Source: Cupriavidus sp.
GTDB lineage: Bacteria; Pseudomonadota; Gammaproteobacteria; Burkholderiales; Burkholderiaceae
Length of the DNA: 64,000 nucleotides
Assembly (NCBI GenBank): GCA_031180665.1
Contig: JAPSLP010000016.1
Coordinates: 46,904-110,903 of the forward strand
Direction of reading: 5' to 3'
The stretch's first letter is position 1; each line of letters begins with the position of its first letter. Both the position numbers and the translations under genes were made by a program. Positions 1 to 8,512 of the stretch are shown here, in pieces. The notes below the pieces were generated by a model. The model made no database searches and had not been told where the DNA came from. It saw only the letters and a list, made by a program, of their open reading frames with translations.

Positions 1-625
1 CCTCGGTCAGCAGCCGCAGCGGACGCATGATGCGGCGCCCGAACAGCAGCGCGATGATCGCCGTCGGCAGCATGCCGACCAGCAGCGAAAAGCTCAGGAC
101 ACGGGACCAGTGCGCGGGGACCATCGTCGGCCAGTGCCGGCTGTGTAGCCAACGTCCGTTGGGCAGCCGGACCTCGACGTCGAGTGCCAGGGCATGGGTT
201 CGGCTGAACGCCCGCTCCAGCCAGTTGCCGCCGCGTTGGCCGCCCTGTTCGGGCTCGGCCTGCTGCAAGCGGACGCGGATCGGCACATTGTCCGCAACGT
301 CGAGCAGGCTGCGCAGCCGCTGCGCGATCGCGCGCTCCTGCTCGCCCATTCCGTACGGGTCCGGCAAGGCGTGCGGGGCGAGCCGGAACATCGAATCCGG
401 CAGGCTGATGTCTTCGAGCAAGGCGTCGGCCTCCGCGGATCGGCTGGCCAGCCGGTAAGCGGACAGGATCCGCGTCTCGATGGTCCGCACCGACAGCGGA
501 TGGAGCGAGGCATTGTCCGCCCGCCACCACGACAGCGCGACCACGGCAAAGACGTGCGCGGCCAGCATCGCCAGTAGCCACAGGGCCACGAGCTGGCCCG
601 ACAGGCTGCGCGGAAACCATTTCAT
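1..625 (-). CDS. Sensor histidine kinase, N-terminal part (cut by window edge)
   Basis: This is the N-terminal 208 residues of a membrane sensor kinase; the catalytic half lies outside the window. Its ATG (625-623) overlaps the TGA of the response regulator gene as ATGA, so the two are translationally coupled. A first membrane helix spans about residues 11-33 and a second about 176-197, enclosing a periplasmic domain of roughly 140 residues. The sequence after helix 2 (GRRIMRPLRLLTE) is the usual entry into a HAMP linker. It probably phosphorylates the upstream OmpR-type regulator. The signal cannot be told from what is visible. The kinase assignment rests on architecture and operon position, because no H-box or ATPase motif is within the window. 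Confidence 0.85.
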   Translation of the reverse strand, partial: MKWFPRSLSGQLVALWLLAMLAAHVFAVVALSWWRADNASLHPLSVRTIETRILSAYRLASRSAEADALLEDISLPDSMFRLAPHALPDPYGMGEQERAIAQRLRSLLDVADNVPIRVRLQQAEPEQGGQRGGNWLERAFSRTHALALDVEVRLPNGRWLHSRHWPTMVPAHWSRVLSFSLLVGMLPTAIIALLFGRRIMRPLRLLTE

Positions 626-1368
626 GATGGCAGGACCGAGACTTTGGTCGCCAACAGGTAGCCGTCGCCGCGGACGGTCTTGAGCATGCCGGGATGGCGC
701 GGATCGGGTTCGAGCTTCTTGCGCAGGCGGCTGACCTGGCTGTCGATGCTGCGGTCAAACGTCATCGTTCCCGCGCGCTGCGTCATGTCGAGCAGCTGGC
801 TGCGGCTCAGGACCCGGTTGGCATTTTCGACCAGCGCCCGCAGCAGATGAAACTCGGCGGTGCTGAGCGGCACCTCCTCGTCGCGCGGATTGCGCAGCGC
901 CCGCGTCCTGGTATCGAAGGTCCAGCCGCAGAAGGTGAAGCGGTACTCCCTGGGCGCCGGCACATCGCCCGGCTCGCGCGCCTCCGGCAGGCGGTTGCGG
1001 CGCAGCACGCTGCGGATGCGGGCCACCAGCTCGCGCGGATCGAAGGGCTTGACCACATAATCGGCGGCGCCAATCTCCAGGCCGGCGATCCGGTCCGCCT
1101 GCTCGGTCATCGCGGTCAACAGGATGACCGGCGTTCCCACGTGCTCGGACACGTAGCGGCACAGCGACAAGCCATCTTCACCGGGCAGCATGATGTCCAG
1201 GATGATCAGGCTGTAGCGGCGCTCCTCCAGCCGCTGGCGCATCGCCTTGCCGTCGGCCACGGCCTCTACGTCGAAATCGAACCGCCTGATGTAAGTCGAC
1301 AAGGGATCACGTATGTCCTTGTGATCGTCGACGATCAGGATGCTGGGACGGGGGTCCATTCTGCTCAC
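622..1368 (-). CDS. OmpR/PhoB-family response regulator
   Basis: The product is a two-domain regulator of 248 residues. The receiver domain has the acidic pocket (DD near residues 14-15), the phospho-acceptor Asp58 (IILDIML), Thr85 and Lys107 (YVVKPFD). The C-terminal half is a winged-helix DNA-binding domain of the Trans_reg_C type ending in a TVRGDGYLL motif. It overlaps the downstream sensor kinase gene by 4 bases. The coordinate given uses a GTG start; an ATG three codons later (1359) is equally possible, as neither has a clear Shine-Dalgarno site. The regulon cannot be inferred from this window. Confidence 0.95.
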   Translation of the reverse strand: MSRMDPRPSILIVDDHKDIRDPLSTYIRRFDFDVEAVADGKAMRQRLEERRYSLIILDIMLPGEDGLSLCRYVSEHVGTPVILLTAMTEQADRIAGLEIGAADYVVKPFDPRELVARIRSVLRRNRLPEAREPGDVPAPREYRFTFCGWTFDTRTRALRNPRDEEVPLSTAEFHLLRALVENANRVLSRSQLLDMTQRAGTMTFDRSIDSQVSRLRKKLEPDPRHPGMLKTVRGDGYLLATKVSVLPS

Positions 1369-1412
1369 ACTGCTATCAATAAACGAGAATCGTTATCGTA
1401 TTCTACAGTGTG
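1366..1412. promoter_or_regulatory. Inverted repeats between response regulator and GbsR-type gene
   Basis: CACACTG (1366-1372) is matched by CAGTGTG (1406-1412). Inside lies a second small inverted repeat, AACGA-GAA-TCGTT (1382-1394), in an AT-rich stretch. It lies at the start of the regulator gene and could be its operator. This is a sequence observation only. Confidence 0.3.
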
Positions 1413-1534
1413 GTGACCGCCGACTTTCCTGCCCTGGGCCGCGACACCCGGTCGCACCACGGCCATCTCGCTTGCCGCACCGCGGCATTTCGTTCTAAAC
1501 TTTCACAAATTCCTGAAAATTCAAACAGACGAAC

Positions 1535-2131
1535 ATGCAACTCTCGCCCCTGGTCCAGCGCTTCGTTCTCCATTTCGGCGAAATGGGCAGCCGCTGGGGC
1601 ATCAACCGCACCGTCGGCCAGATCTACGCCCTGCTGTTTACCGCGGCGCGACCGCTCAATGCCGACGAGATCGCCGAGTCGCTCGGTTTCTCGCGCTCCA
1701 ACGTCAGCATCGGGCTGAAGGAGCTGGAGTCGTGGAACCTGGTACGGCTTTCGCACCAGCCGGGCGACCGGCGCGAGTATTTCTCGGCCCCAGACGATGT
1801 CTGGGCCATTTTCCGGACCCTGGCGGAGGAGCGCCGCCGCCGGGAGATCGATCCCACTTTGTCGATGTTGCGGGAAGTTCAGCTCGAGACGCCGAGCGAT
1901 CCCGCCGACAAGCACGCCCAGCGGCGCATGCAGGAGATGTACGAGCTGATCCTGCTGGTGACCGGCTGGTTCAGCGATATGCAGAAGCTGGATGTCGCCA
2001 CCCTGGAAAAATTGATGCGACTCGGGTCCCGCGTGACTAAGCTGCTGGAAGCGAAGGACAAGCTATCCGGGGCCCTCGGCGTCAAACCCGCCGAAGGCAA
2101 GCGCAAGCCGGCTCGCACCAAGAAGGAGTAG
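1535..2131 (+). CDS. GbsR/MarR-type winged-helix transcriptional regulator
   Basis: The 198-residue product resembles GbsR-like MarR-superfamily regulators. An N-terminal winged helix (about residues 20-100) holds the recognition-helix region ADEIAESLGFSRSNVSIGLKEL and a wing ending GDRREYF. The C-terminal tail is Lys/Arg-rich. It ends 6 bases before the cytochrome bd operon, an arrangement common for bd-type oxidases, so it probably regulates cydAB in cis. The region before the start is unusually AT-rich for this genome and no strong Shine-Dalgarno is seen. The effector is unknown. Confidence 0.85.
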   Translation: MQLSPLVQRFVLHFGEMGSRWGINRTVGQIYALLFTAARPLNADEIAESLGFSRSNVSIGLKELESWNLVRLSHQPGDRREYFSAPDDVWAIFRTLAEERRRREIDPTLSMLREVQLETPSDPADKHAQRRMQEMYELILLVTGWFSDMQKLDVATLEKLMRLGSRVTKLLEAKDKLSGALGVKPAEGKRKPARTKKE

Positions 2132-2137
2132 TGCCCC

Positions 2138-3517
2138 ATGTTGTCGTCGCTCGACCCGATCCTGCTGGCGCGGATCCAGTTCGCCGCCAATATCACCTTC
2201 CACATCCTGTTCCCCACCATCAGCATCGCGCTCGGCTGGGTGCTGCTGTTCTTCAAGCTGCGCTACGGCAAGACCGGCGACGAGCGCTGGATGGCCGCCT
2301 ACCGCTTCTGGGTCAAGGTCTTCGCGCTGACCTTCGCGCTGGGCGTGGTCAGCGGCATCACGATGAGCTTCCAGTTCGGCACCAACTGGCCGGGCTATAT
2401 GGAAACCGTCGGCAATATCGCCGGTCCGCTGCTGGCCTACGAGGTGCTGACCGCGTTCTTCCTGGAGGCGACCTTCCTCGGCATCATGCTGTTCGGCATG
2501 CGCCGCGTCAGCAATCGCACTCATACGATCGCCACGCTGCTGGTGGCCGGCGGCACCACGCTGTCGGCGTTCTGGATCCTCGCGCTGAACTCGTGGATGC
2601 AGACGCCCGCGGGCTTCGAGATGATCGACGGCAAGGCCCATGTGGTCAGCTGGCTGCAGGTGATCTTCAACCCGTCGTTCCCGTTCCGCCTGACCCATAT
2701 GCTGATCGCCTCGGGGCTGACGGTGTCCTTCCTGCTGGCTGGCATCTCCGCCTATCGCTGGCTGCGCAACGACCGCTCGCCTGAGGTCCGCTCGACCATG
2801 CGCACCGGCGTGATGGTGGCCGCGGTGCTGATCCCGCTGCAGATCATCGTCGGCGACCTGCATGGCCTCAATACGCTGGAACACCAGCCAGCCAAGATCG
2901 CGGCGATGGAGGGCATCTGGACCACGGGCACCAGCGTCCCGGCGGTGCTGTTCGGCTGGCCCAATGCGGTGACGCAGAGCACCGACTGGGAGATCTCGAT
3001 TCCCAAGCTCGCGTCCTTCTATCTGACCCACACCTTCGACGGCGAGGTCAAGGGCATCGACGCCTTCCCCGGCAAGCACCCGCCCGTGGCCCCGGTGTTC
3101 TTCGCCTTCCGCATCATGGTCGGGATCGGCATGCTGATGCTGCTCGTCTCCTGGCTGGCAGCCTGGCAATTCAAGCGGCGCGGCGAGCCGTCGCGCGGCG
3201 TGGCGCGCCTGCTGCTGGCGATGACCTTCTCGGGCTGGATCGCGCTGGTGGCCGGCTGGTATGTCACCGAGATCGGCCGCCAGCCCTACCTGGTCTACGG
3301 CGTGCTGACCACCGCCGAGGCGGCCTCGAAGGTGCCGGCGACGATGGTCGCCTCGACCCTGGCGATGTACCTGTCGCTGTATCTGCTGCTGATTGCCGCC
3401 TATATCTCGGTGGTCTTCTATCTGGCCCGCCGCGCCGGCACCGATCCGGCCATCGACGAACCGGAAATCGAAACCCCTCAACCTGTCATCGGCGGCAAGC
3501 CCCGGAGCGCGCAATGA
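2138..3517 (+). CDS. cydA: Cytochrome bd-type quinol oxidase subunit I (cyanide-insensitive type)
   Basis: This is the haem-bearing quinol-oxidising subunit of cytochrome bd oxidase, an inner-membrane terminal oxidase. The 459-residue length and the short segment between the central helices indicate the short-Q-loop CioA subgroup (E. coli CydA is about 520). Visible signatures are an N-terminal FHILFP segment carrying a haem-ligand type His, the conserved GRQPY stretch near residue 385, and about nine hydrophobic helices. It overlaps cydB by 4 bases (ATGA), so the two subunits are coupled. Cyanide resistance is known for the subgroup but not shown here. Confidence 0.95.
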   Translation: MLSSLDPILLARIQFAANITFHILFPTISIALGWVLLFFKLRYGKTGDERWMAAYRFWVKVFALTFALGVVSGITMSFQFGTNWPGYMETVGNIAGPLLAYEVLTAFFLEATFLGIMLFGMRRVSNRTHTIATLLVAGGTTLSAFWILALNSWMQTPAGFEMIDGKAHVVSWLQVIFNPSFPFRLTHMLIASGLTVSFLLAGISAYRWLRNDRSPEVRSTMRTGVMVAAVLIPLQIIVGDLHGLNTLEHQPAKIAAMEGIWTTGTSVPAVLFGWPNAVTQSTDWEISIPKLASFYLTHTFDGEVKGIDAFPGKHPPVAPVFFAFRIMVGIGMLMLLVSWLAAWQFKRRGEPSRGVARLLLAMTFSGWIALVAGWYVTEIGRQPYLVYGVLTTAEAASKVPATMVASTLAMYLSLYLLLIAAYISVVFYLARRAGTDPAIDEPEIETPQPVIGGKPRSAQ

Positions 3518-4536
3518 CCGACCTGTCCCAACCCGCCGGCTGGATGCCGCTGGTCTTCCTGGCCCTGATGGGGCTGTCGATGCTGATCTACGTGATCCTG
3601 GACGGCTACGACCTGGGCGTCGGCGTGCTGCTGCGGCGCGCCGACGATGCCGACAAGGACACGATGATCGCGTCGATCGGCCCGTTCTGGGACGCCAACG
3701 AAACCTGGCTGGTGCTCGGCGTCGGCCTGCTGCTGACCGCCTTCCCGATGGCGCACGGCGTGATCCTGACCAATCTGTACCTGCCGGTCGCGCTGATGCT
3801 CGCCGGCCTGATCCTGCGCGGCGTGGCCTTCGACTTCCGCGTCAAGGCGCGTGCCCACCACAAGCCGTGGTGGAACTGGGCCTTCTATGGCGGCTCGCTG
3901 CTGGCCTCGTTCTCGCAGGGCCTGATGCTGGGCCTCTATATCACCGGGTTCGAATACGGCTGGCTGGACCTGCTGTTCGCGGTGGTGGTGGGCCTGTGCC
4001 TGGTGGCGGGCTACTGCCTGCTGGGCGCCAGCTGGCTGATCATGAAGACCACCGGCAACCTGCAGGCGCGCGCGATCTACTGGGCCCGGCGCAGCTTGTG
4101 GCTGACCGGTGTGGGCGTGGCCGCCATCTCGGTGGTGACGCCGCTGGTCAGCGAGCGGATCTTCGACAAGTGGTTCTCGCTGCCGAACATCATCCTGCTG
4201 GCGCCGATTCCGCTGATCACGGTCGCGCTGTTCGTGATCATCGACCGGCTGCTGCGCCGGATGGGTCCGATGCAGAAAGCGGGCAACGACCGCTGGGCCT
4301 GGGTGCCTTTCGTCGGCACCGCCGTGATCTTCCTGATGGCCTTCAACGGCCTGGCCTACAGCCTGTTCCCCTACCTGGTGGTCGACCAGCTCGACATCTG
4401 GCAGGCGGCCAGCGCACCGGAATCGCTGGCCGTGATCCTGATCGGCGCGGTGATCGTGCTGCCGACCATCCTCGGGTACACGATCTACGCCTACCGGGTG
4501 TTCTGGGGCAAGGCGACCGACCTTCGTTACTATTAG
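3514..4536 (+). CDS. cydB: Cytochrome bd-type quinol oxidase subunit II
   Basis: The 340-residue polytopic subunit pairs with CydA. Family features include the N-terminal ILDGYDLGVGVLL segment, PFWDANETWLV, and about eight or nine membrane helices. The start codon overlaps the cydA stop. No small CydX or DUF2474-type subunit gene is visible in the roughly 95 bases that follow, where many cio operons carry one. A perfect 20-base palindrome follows the stop. Confidence 0.95.
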   Translation: MTDLSQPAGWMPLVFLALMGLSMLIYVILDGYDLGVGVLLRRADDADKDTMIASIGPFWDANETWLVLGVGLLLTAFPMAHGVILTNLYLPVALMLAGLILRGVAFDFRVKARAHHKPWWNWAFYGGSLLASFSQGLMLGLYITGFEYGWLDLLFAVVVGLCLVAGYCLLGASWLIMKTTGNLQARAIYWARRSLWLTGVGVAAISVVTPLVSERIFDKWFSLPNIILLAPIPLITVALFVIIDRLLRRMGPMQKAGNDRWAWVPFVGTAVIFLMAFNGLAYSLFPYLVVDQLDIWQAASAPESLAVILIGAVIVLPTILGYTIYAYRVFWGKATDLRYY

Positions 4537-4577
4537 GTTGTCTAACCGGCGCTGGATCGGCGCTGGAGCGGCGCCGA

Positions 4578-4597
4578 ACGGCGCTCCGCGGAGCGCC
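4578..4597. terminator. 20-base perfect palindrome downstream of cydB
   Basis: CGGCGCTCCG is followed at once by its reverse complement CGGAGCGCCG. The GC-rich hairpin lies 42 bases after the cydB stop and has no T-run, so it may be a weak terminator, an mRNA-stabilising hairpin or a protein-binding site. Confidence 0.4.
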
Positions 4598-4630
4598 GAC
4601 CCACGGATGGCGGCATGAGATCGGGCAGGC

Positions 4631-5578
4631 ATGAAAGGCAGTGAAGGAAGCAGACAGGGGCTGAACGCCGCGGCAGCGCGTCCGGGCAACCTGGTCCGGC
4701 GCGTACGCGAACAGGCCGGCGCGCACGTGCGCGCGCTGACCCGCAGCAACTCCGGCCTGACGCTGGACTACGACAATCCCCCGGGCGATCCGGGCCTGTT
4801 CGGGCCCGACGCGGTCTGCTGGCGCGTGCATGGCGACTTTCCCGCAATGCTGGCCGGCGGCGTCAGCGCGCTGCTGATGCAGACCATGCACCCGCTGGCG
4901 TTGGCCGGGGTGTGGGACCACTCCAGCTTCCGTACCGATATGCAGGGACGCCTGGGCCGCACGGCACAGTTCATCGCCGGCACCACCTATGGCAACCGCG
5001 CCGACGCGATGCGACTGATCGAACGCGTGCGCCGCATCCACGCCGGCGTGGCCGGCACGGCGCCCGATGGCCGTCCCTATGCCGCCAGCGATCCCGCGCT
5101 GCTGACCTGGGTCCATGTCGCCGAGGTCTCGAGCTTCCTTGCCGCCTACCTGCGCTATGTCGGCCCGCTGTCCCGCGCCGAACAGGATCGCTATTACGAC
5201 GAGGTGGCCCTGGTCGCCGAGCTGCTCGGGGCGACCGAGGTACCGCGCTCGCAAGACCAGATCGCGGCGTATCTGGACAGGATGCGCCCCCAATTGCTGG
5301 TCACCGAGCGCACCCATGAGGTGGTGCGGCTGGTGATGCAGATGCCGGTGGCCAATCCGCTGCTGGTGCCGGCGGTACGGATCATGGCCGACGCTGGCAT
5401 TGCGCTGCTGCCGCAATGGGTGCGGCGCGAACTGGGGCTGGCCGGAGCGAGCGCCAGCGCACTGCGGCGCCCGCTGTCGCTGGCCGGCATGCGCGTGCTG
5501 GCCCCGACGCTGCGCTGGTCGCTCGGCGGCGGCCTGGCGGCCCGTGCCCGGCGGCGGGCCACGGCGGCGCCGCACTGA
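4631..5578 (+). CDS. MpaB/DUF2236-family oxygenase-like protein
   Basis: The 315-residue protein matches the oxygenase MpaB / rubber-oxygenase catalytic-domain family (formerly DUF2236). The diagnostic stretch is MQTMHPLALAGVWDHSSF followed by RLGRTAQFIAGTTYG (about residues 79-115). In characterised relatives such as latex-clearing protein the family binds a b-type haem; which His serves here is not proven. It lacks a clear signal peptide. It follows cydB by about 95 bases and may be independently transcribed. Substrate unknown. Confidence 0.8.
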   Translation: MKGSEGSRQGLNAAAARPGNLVRRVREQAGAHVRALTRSNSGLTLDYDNPPGDPGLFGPDAVCWRVHGDFPAMLAGGVSALLMQTMHPLALAGVWDHSSFRTDMQGRLGRTAQFIAGTTYGNRADAMRLIERVRRIHAGVAGTAPDGRPYAASDPALLTWVHVAEVSSFLAAYLRYVGPLSRAEQDRYYDEVALVAELLGATEVPRSQDQIAAYLDRMRPQLLVTERTHEVVRLVMQMPVANPLLVPAVRIMADAGIALLPQWVRRELGLAGASASALRRPLSLAGMRVLAPTLRWSLGGGLAARARRRATAAPH

Positions 5579-5593
5579 AGCCTCCGTTCCGCC

Positions 5594-6817
5594 TTACGCC
5601 CGCTGCTGCGCGGCGGGAACCGATCGCACTTGCCGCATGCCCGCCGCGGCGCGCCGACCCGCCCGCTTGCGCGCCCAGATCACTACGCCGGTCACGCACA
5701 ACGTGGCCACCACCAGCCCCATCAGCGAGATCAGTACCCGCCCCGGCAGGCCGAGAATGCGGCCGGAATGGAGCGGGAATTGCGCCTGCAGGAACAGATC
5801 GCCGGCGCTGCCGGTGCCCGGCAGGCTCCCGCCCGCCGGCGCCAGCGTCTTGCCATCGAAATACAGCCAGTTGTTGCCCAGCCCCCCGTCGCCATGGTCG
5901 TTGCCGGCCTCGAAGAAGCCCACGCCATAGAGGCCGTACGGCGACGAGTAGAAGATGCCGCCGGCCGGCTCGCTCCAGCCGCGGCGCCCCCCCTCCTCGC
6001 GCGCCGCTGCCAGGACCTGCTCGCGCGTGACCGCGGGTTCGTGCGGGCGGTCGAGCGGGCGCGGCGTGCGCTTGTCGAATTCGTTCGGACTGAGCGGCGA
6101 GAGCTTCGCCACCAGCGGCCGCATCACCTGCGTCTCCAGGTTCATCGAGATCGACGTCACGGCCAGCAGCAACAGCAGGCCCCACAGCCAGACCGCGCCC
6201 GAGCGATGCAGGTCGAAGTTCAGCGCATAGCCGCCCTTGCGCCAGCGAAAGGCGAAGGACTTGCGCCATGCGGCACGGTTCGGGAACGACAGCCACAGCG
6301 CGATCAGGCAGTCCAGCGCCCACGCCATCGCGAGCAGCCCCATGAACCATTTGCCGAGCTCGATGCCCCAGCCGTCGGGGATATGCATCGTGTAATGCAG
6401 CTTGTAGAGAAAGGGCAGCAGATTCTCGCGCGACAGCGAGACCGCGCCCCACATCCGGCGCGCCTGGATCTGGCCGGTGGCGGGGTCGACGGCGATCTGG
6501 TTGAAGCCCAGATCGAAGGGCTTGCCGGTGGCCGGATCGATACGCCCTTCGACGAAGATCGTCAGCGCATGGCCGGGCTCGATCTCCAGCGGCGTATAGC
6601 TGATCCGCAGCCGCGGATCGCCCTGTTCGATCTGGCGCGCCAGTTCCAGCGCGGGCATCGGCGTGCCTTCGGTGCGCGCCTGGAACAGCTGCGGATTGAG
6701 CCACTCATCGAGTTCGTGATCCCACGAGATGATGGCGCCGGTCACGCCGGAGACGAACAGGAAGATGGCGGCGGCAAGGCCGAACCAGCGGTGCAGACGG
6801 ACAAGGAGGGAGCGCAT
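5594..6817 (-). CDS. PepSY-associated transmembrane protein
   Basis: The 407-residue inner-membrane protein has the PepSY_TM layout. A first helix follows LVRLHRWFGL (residues 7-35), a large external loop carries PepSY-like sequence (VDPATGQIQA, about residues 110-117), paired helices come near residues 155-180 and 215-235, and a last helix lies near 365-390. Relatives are often called PiuB and are frequently linked to siderophore or iron-reductase systems, but no iron gene lies next to it here. The AraC gene is on the same strand upstream. Confidence 0.85.
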   Translation of the reverse strand: MRSLLVRLHRWFGLAAAIFLFVSGVTGAIISWDHELDEWLNPQLFQARTEGTPMPALELARQIEQGDPRLRISYTPLEIEPGHALTIFVEGRIDPATGKPFDLGFNQIAVDPATGQIQARRMWGAVSLSRENLLPFLYKLHYTMHIPDGWGIELGKWFMGLLAMAWALDCLIALWLSFPNRAAWRKSFAFRWRKGGYALNFDLHRSGAVWLWGLLLLLAVTSISMNLETQVMRPLVAKLSPLSPNEFDKRTPRPLDRPHEPAVTREQVLAAAREEGGRRGWSEPAGGIFYSSPYGLYGVGFFEAGNDHGDGGLGNNWLYFDGKTLAPAGGSLPGTGSAGDLFLQAQFPLHSGRILGLPGRVLISLMGLVVATLCVTGVVIWARKRAGRRAAAGMRQVRSVPAAQQRA

Positions 6818-6885
6818 GGGTCAGAGGGAGACATTGTTCCTCTGACATTGACGGACGGCGGCACGGAAGCGGAACCGCGCCCGGT

Positions 6886-7674
6886 TCAACCGGCCTGCGC
6901 CCTTGCCTTGACGGTGACCGGCGGATAGCCGTACTGGCGCGAAAACGCACGCGAAAACGCCGCGGCGCTGCCGAACCCGGCGCGGCTGGCGACCGCCTTC
7001 ACGCTATGCCCGGCGGCCAGCTGCGCCCTGCCGAAGGCCAACCGCCACGAAGTCAGGTAATCGGCCGGCGTGGTACCGACGGTGCGGGCAAATTGCGCGG
7101 CGAAATGGCTGCGCGACATGCCGGCGAGACGGGCCAGGTCGTCCGTGCGCCAGTGCCGCGCGGGCTCGTCGTGCATGGCAACCAGGCAAGGGTGGAGCCT
7201 CGGGTGAGCGAGGCCGGCCAGCAGGCCCGCATGGACCGTGCCCATCGCGATCGCGCGGCGGACCGCCAGCACCACGATGATTTCGCACAGGCGGTCCTTG
7301 ACGGTCGGGCTGCCGCAGCGGCAGTCCTCGACTTCGGCGACGAACAGCTCGGCCAGGCCGCGCATCTCGGGCCGCTCGGCCAGAGGGAAGACCAGCTCAT
7401 CGGGCAAGGCGCCAATCAGCGGATTGGCCGCGCCGCCGAAGTCAATGGCGGCCTCCGCCAGGATCGCGCCGCCAGCATGGCAAGGCGTCCCGCCCGGGGC
7501 ACGAAAGACCAGATGCGTGGGAACGCCAATGCCGCCATCGGCATCGTCGGCATCGCCCATCACGAAGAGCGTGGCCGACGGGCGACCGGCCGCCTCGGCA
7601 CCAGCCAGGGCCCGCAGGCCGAACGCCCGGAGGAAGGCAGCCAAGCGATCATGTTTTGCTTCACGCAGCGGCAT
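6886..7674 (-). CDS. AraC-family transcriptional regulator with cupin-type sensor domain
   Basis: The 262-residue regulator has an N-terminal cupin-like ligand domain (to about residue 165) and a C-terminal double helix-turn-helix of about 95 residues (DDLARLAGMSRSHFAAQF, then VKAVASRAGFGS and the closing FSRQYGYPP). The chosen ATG has an AAAGAG Shine-Dalgarno nine bases upstream; upstream in-frame starts at 7683 or 7734 would run through a palindrome. It is divergent from the methyltransferase gene at 7783 and may control it, or the PepSY gene downstream. Regulators of this class often respond to small organic ligands. Confidence 0.9.
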   Translation of the reverse strand: MPLREAKHDRLAAFLRAFGLRALAGAEAAGRPSATLFVMGDADDADGGIGVPTHLVFRAPGGTPCHAGGAILAEAAIDFGGAANPLIGALPDELVFPLAERPEMRGLAELFVAEVEDCRCGSPTVKDRLCEIIVVLAVRRAIAMGTVHAGLLAGLAHPRLHPCLVAMHDEPARHWRTDDLARLAGMSRSHFAAQFARTVGTTPADYLTSWRLAFGRAQLAAGHSVKAVASRAGFGSAAAFSRAFSRQYGYPPVTVKARAQAG

Positions 7675-7677
7675 CTC

Positions 7678-7705
7678 GATCATCTCTTTGTCCGAAAAGA
7701 TGATC
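7678..7705. promoter_or_regulatory. Palindromic operator candidate between AraC and methyltransferase genes
   Basis: GATCATCT (7678-7685) and AGATGATC (7698-7705) form a perfect 8-base inverted repeat with a 12-base spacer. It lies in the divergent promoter region, over the leader of the AraC gene, so it may serve autoregulation or control of the methyltransferase. Confidence 0.45.
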
Positions 7706-7782
7706 GATCTTATGCCAGACTTGGCCGATCGCAATTCAGGGTCCAGGCGTGAGCGCCAGACCCGACGAGATGGACGAGAACA

Positions 7783-8487
7783 ATGACCGCCAACACCGCT
7801 GCCAAATTCGACCCCGTGCGGGCCGCCGAATACGAGAAACAGAGCCGGATCGCGCTAGCCGGCTACGACGCCTGCCATGAACTGGCCGCCTGCATGCTGA
7901 CCGCCGCGCTCGGCCCTGGCGCGAGCGCGACGGTGCTGGTGGCAGGTGCGGGCGGTACCGGCAACGAGATCGTGGTGGCCGGTGCGCTCGAGCCGAACTG
8001 GCGGTTCGTCGCGGTCGACCCGTCGCAGCCGATGCTGGACCTGGCGTTGGCCCGAGTGCGCGAGGCTGGCCTGCTGGCACGTACCGAGCCGGTGCTCGGC
8101 GTGGTCGCCGACCTGCCGGCCGACGCGCGCTTCGACGCCGCGACGCTGATCGGCGTGCTGCACCATCTGCCGGGCGACGAAGCCAAGCAGGCGATTCTTC
8201 GCGACATCGCCCAGCGCCTGAAGCCCGGCGCACCGCTGGTCCTTGCCGGCAACCGCTACGCCTACGCTTCGCAGCCGCTGCTGATGGCAGCGTGGGCCCA
8301 ACGCTGGCGCATGAACGGCGCCAGCGAGGAAGAAGTCCGCATCAAACAGGGCAAGATCCTGCAAGGCGCCGATCCGCCGGCATCCGACGAAGCCGTCGCG
8401 GCGCTGCTGGCCGGCGCCGGCTTCGACCGGCCGCAACCCTTCTTCTCGAGCCTTTTCTGGGCCGCGTGGACCGCGCGGCGGCTCTGA
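7783..8487 (+). CDS. Class I SAM-dependent methyltransferase
   Basis: The 234-residue protein has a Rossmann-type methyltransferase fold. Motif I is VLVAGAGGTGNEI (about residues 51-63), the acidic end of strand 2 is AVDPSQPML (about 77-85), and IGVLHHLP (about 126-133) is the motif IV/post-I region. The acceptor substrate is unknown. It is divergently transcribed from the AraC regulator, with which it may form a functional pair. Confidence 0.85.
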   Translation: MTANTAAKFDPVRAAEYEKQSRIALAGYDACHELAACMLTAALGPGASATVLVAGAGGTGNEIVVAGALEPNWRFVAVDPSQPMLDLALARVREAGLLARTEPVLGVVADLPADARFDAATLIGVLHHLPGDEAKQAILRDIAQRLKPGAPLVLAGNRYAYASQPLLMAAWAQRWRMNGASEEEVRIKQGKILQGADPPASDEAVAALLAGAGFDRPQPFFSSLFWAAWTARRL

Positions 8488-8512
8488 CAGCTGGCGCCCC
8501 GATGTCCGACCG

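Noticed and set aside
2063..3514. A 483-codon frame antisense to cydA
   Set aside because: His/Arg/Asp/Gln-rich translation typical of a reverse-strand shadow in GC-rich DNA.
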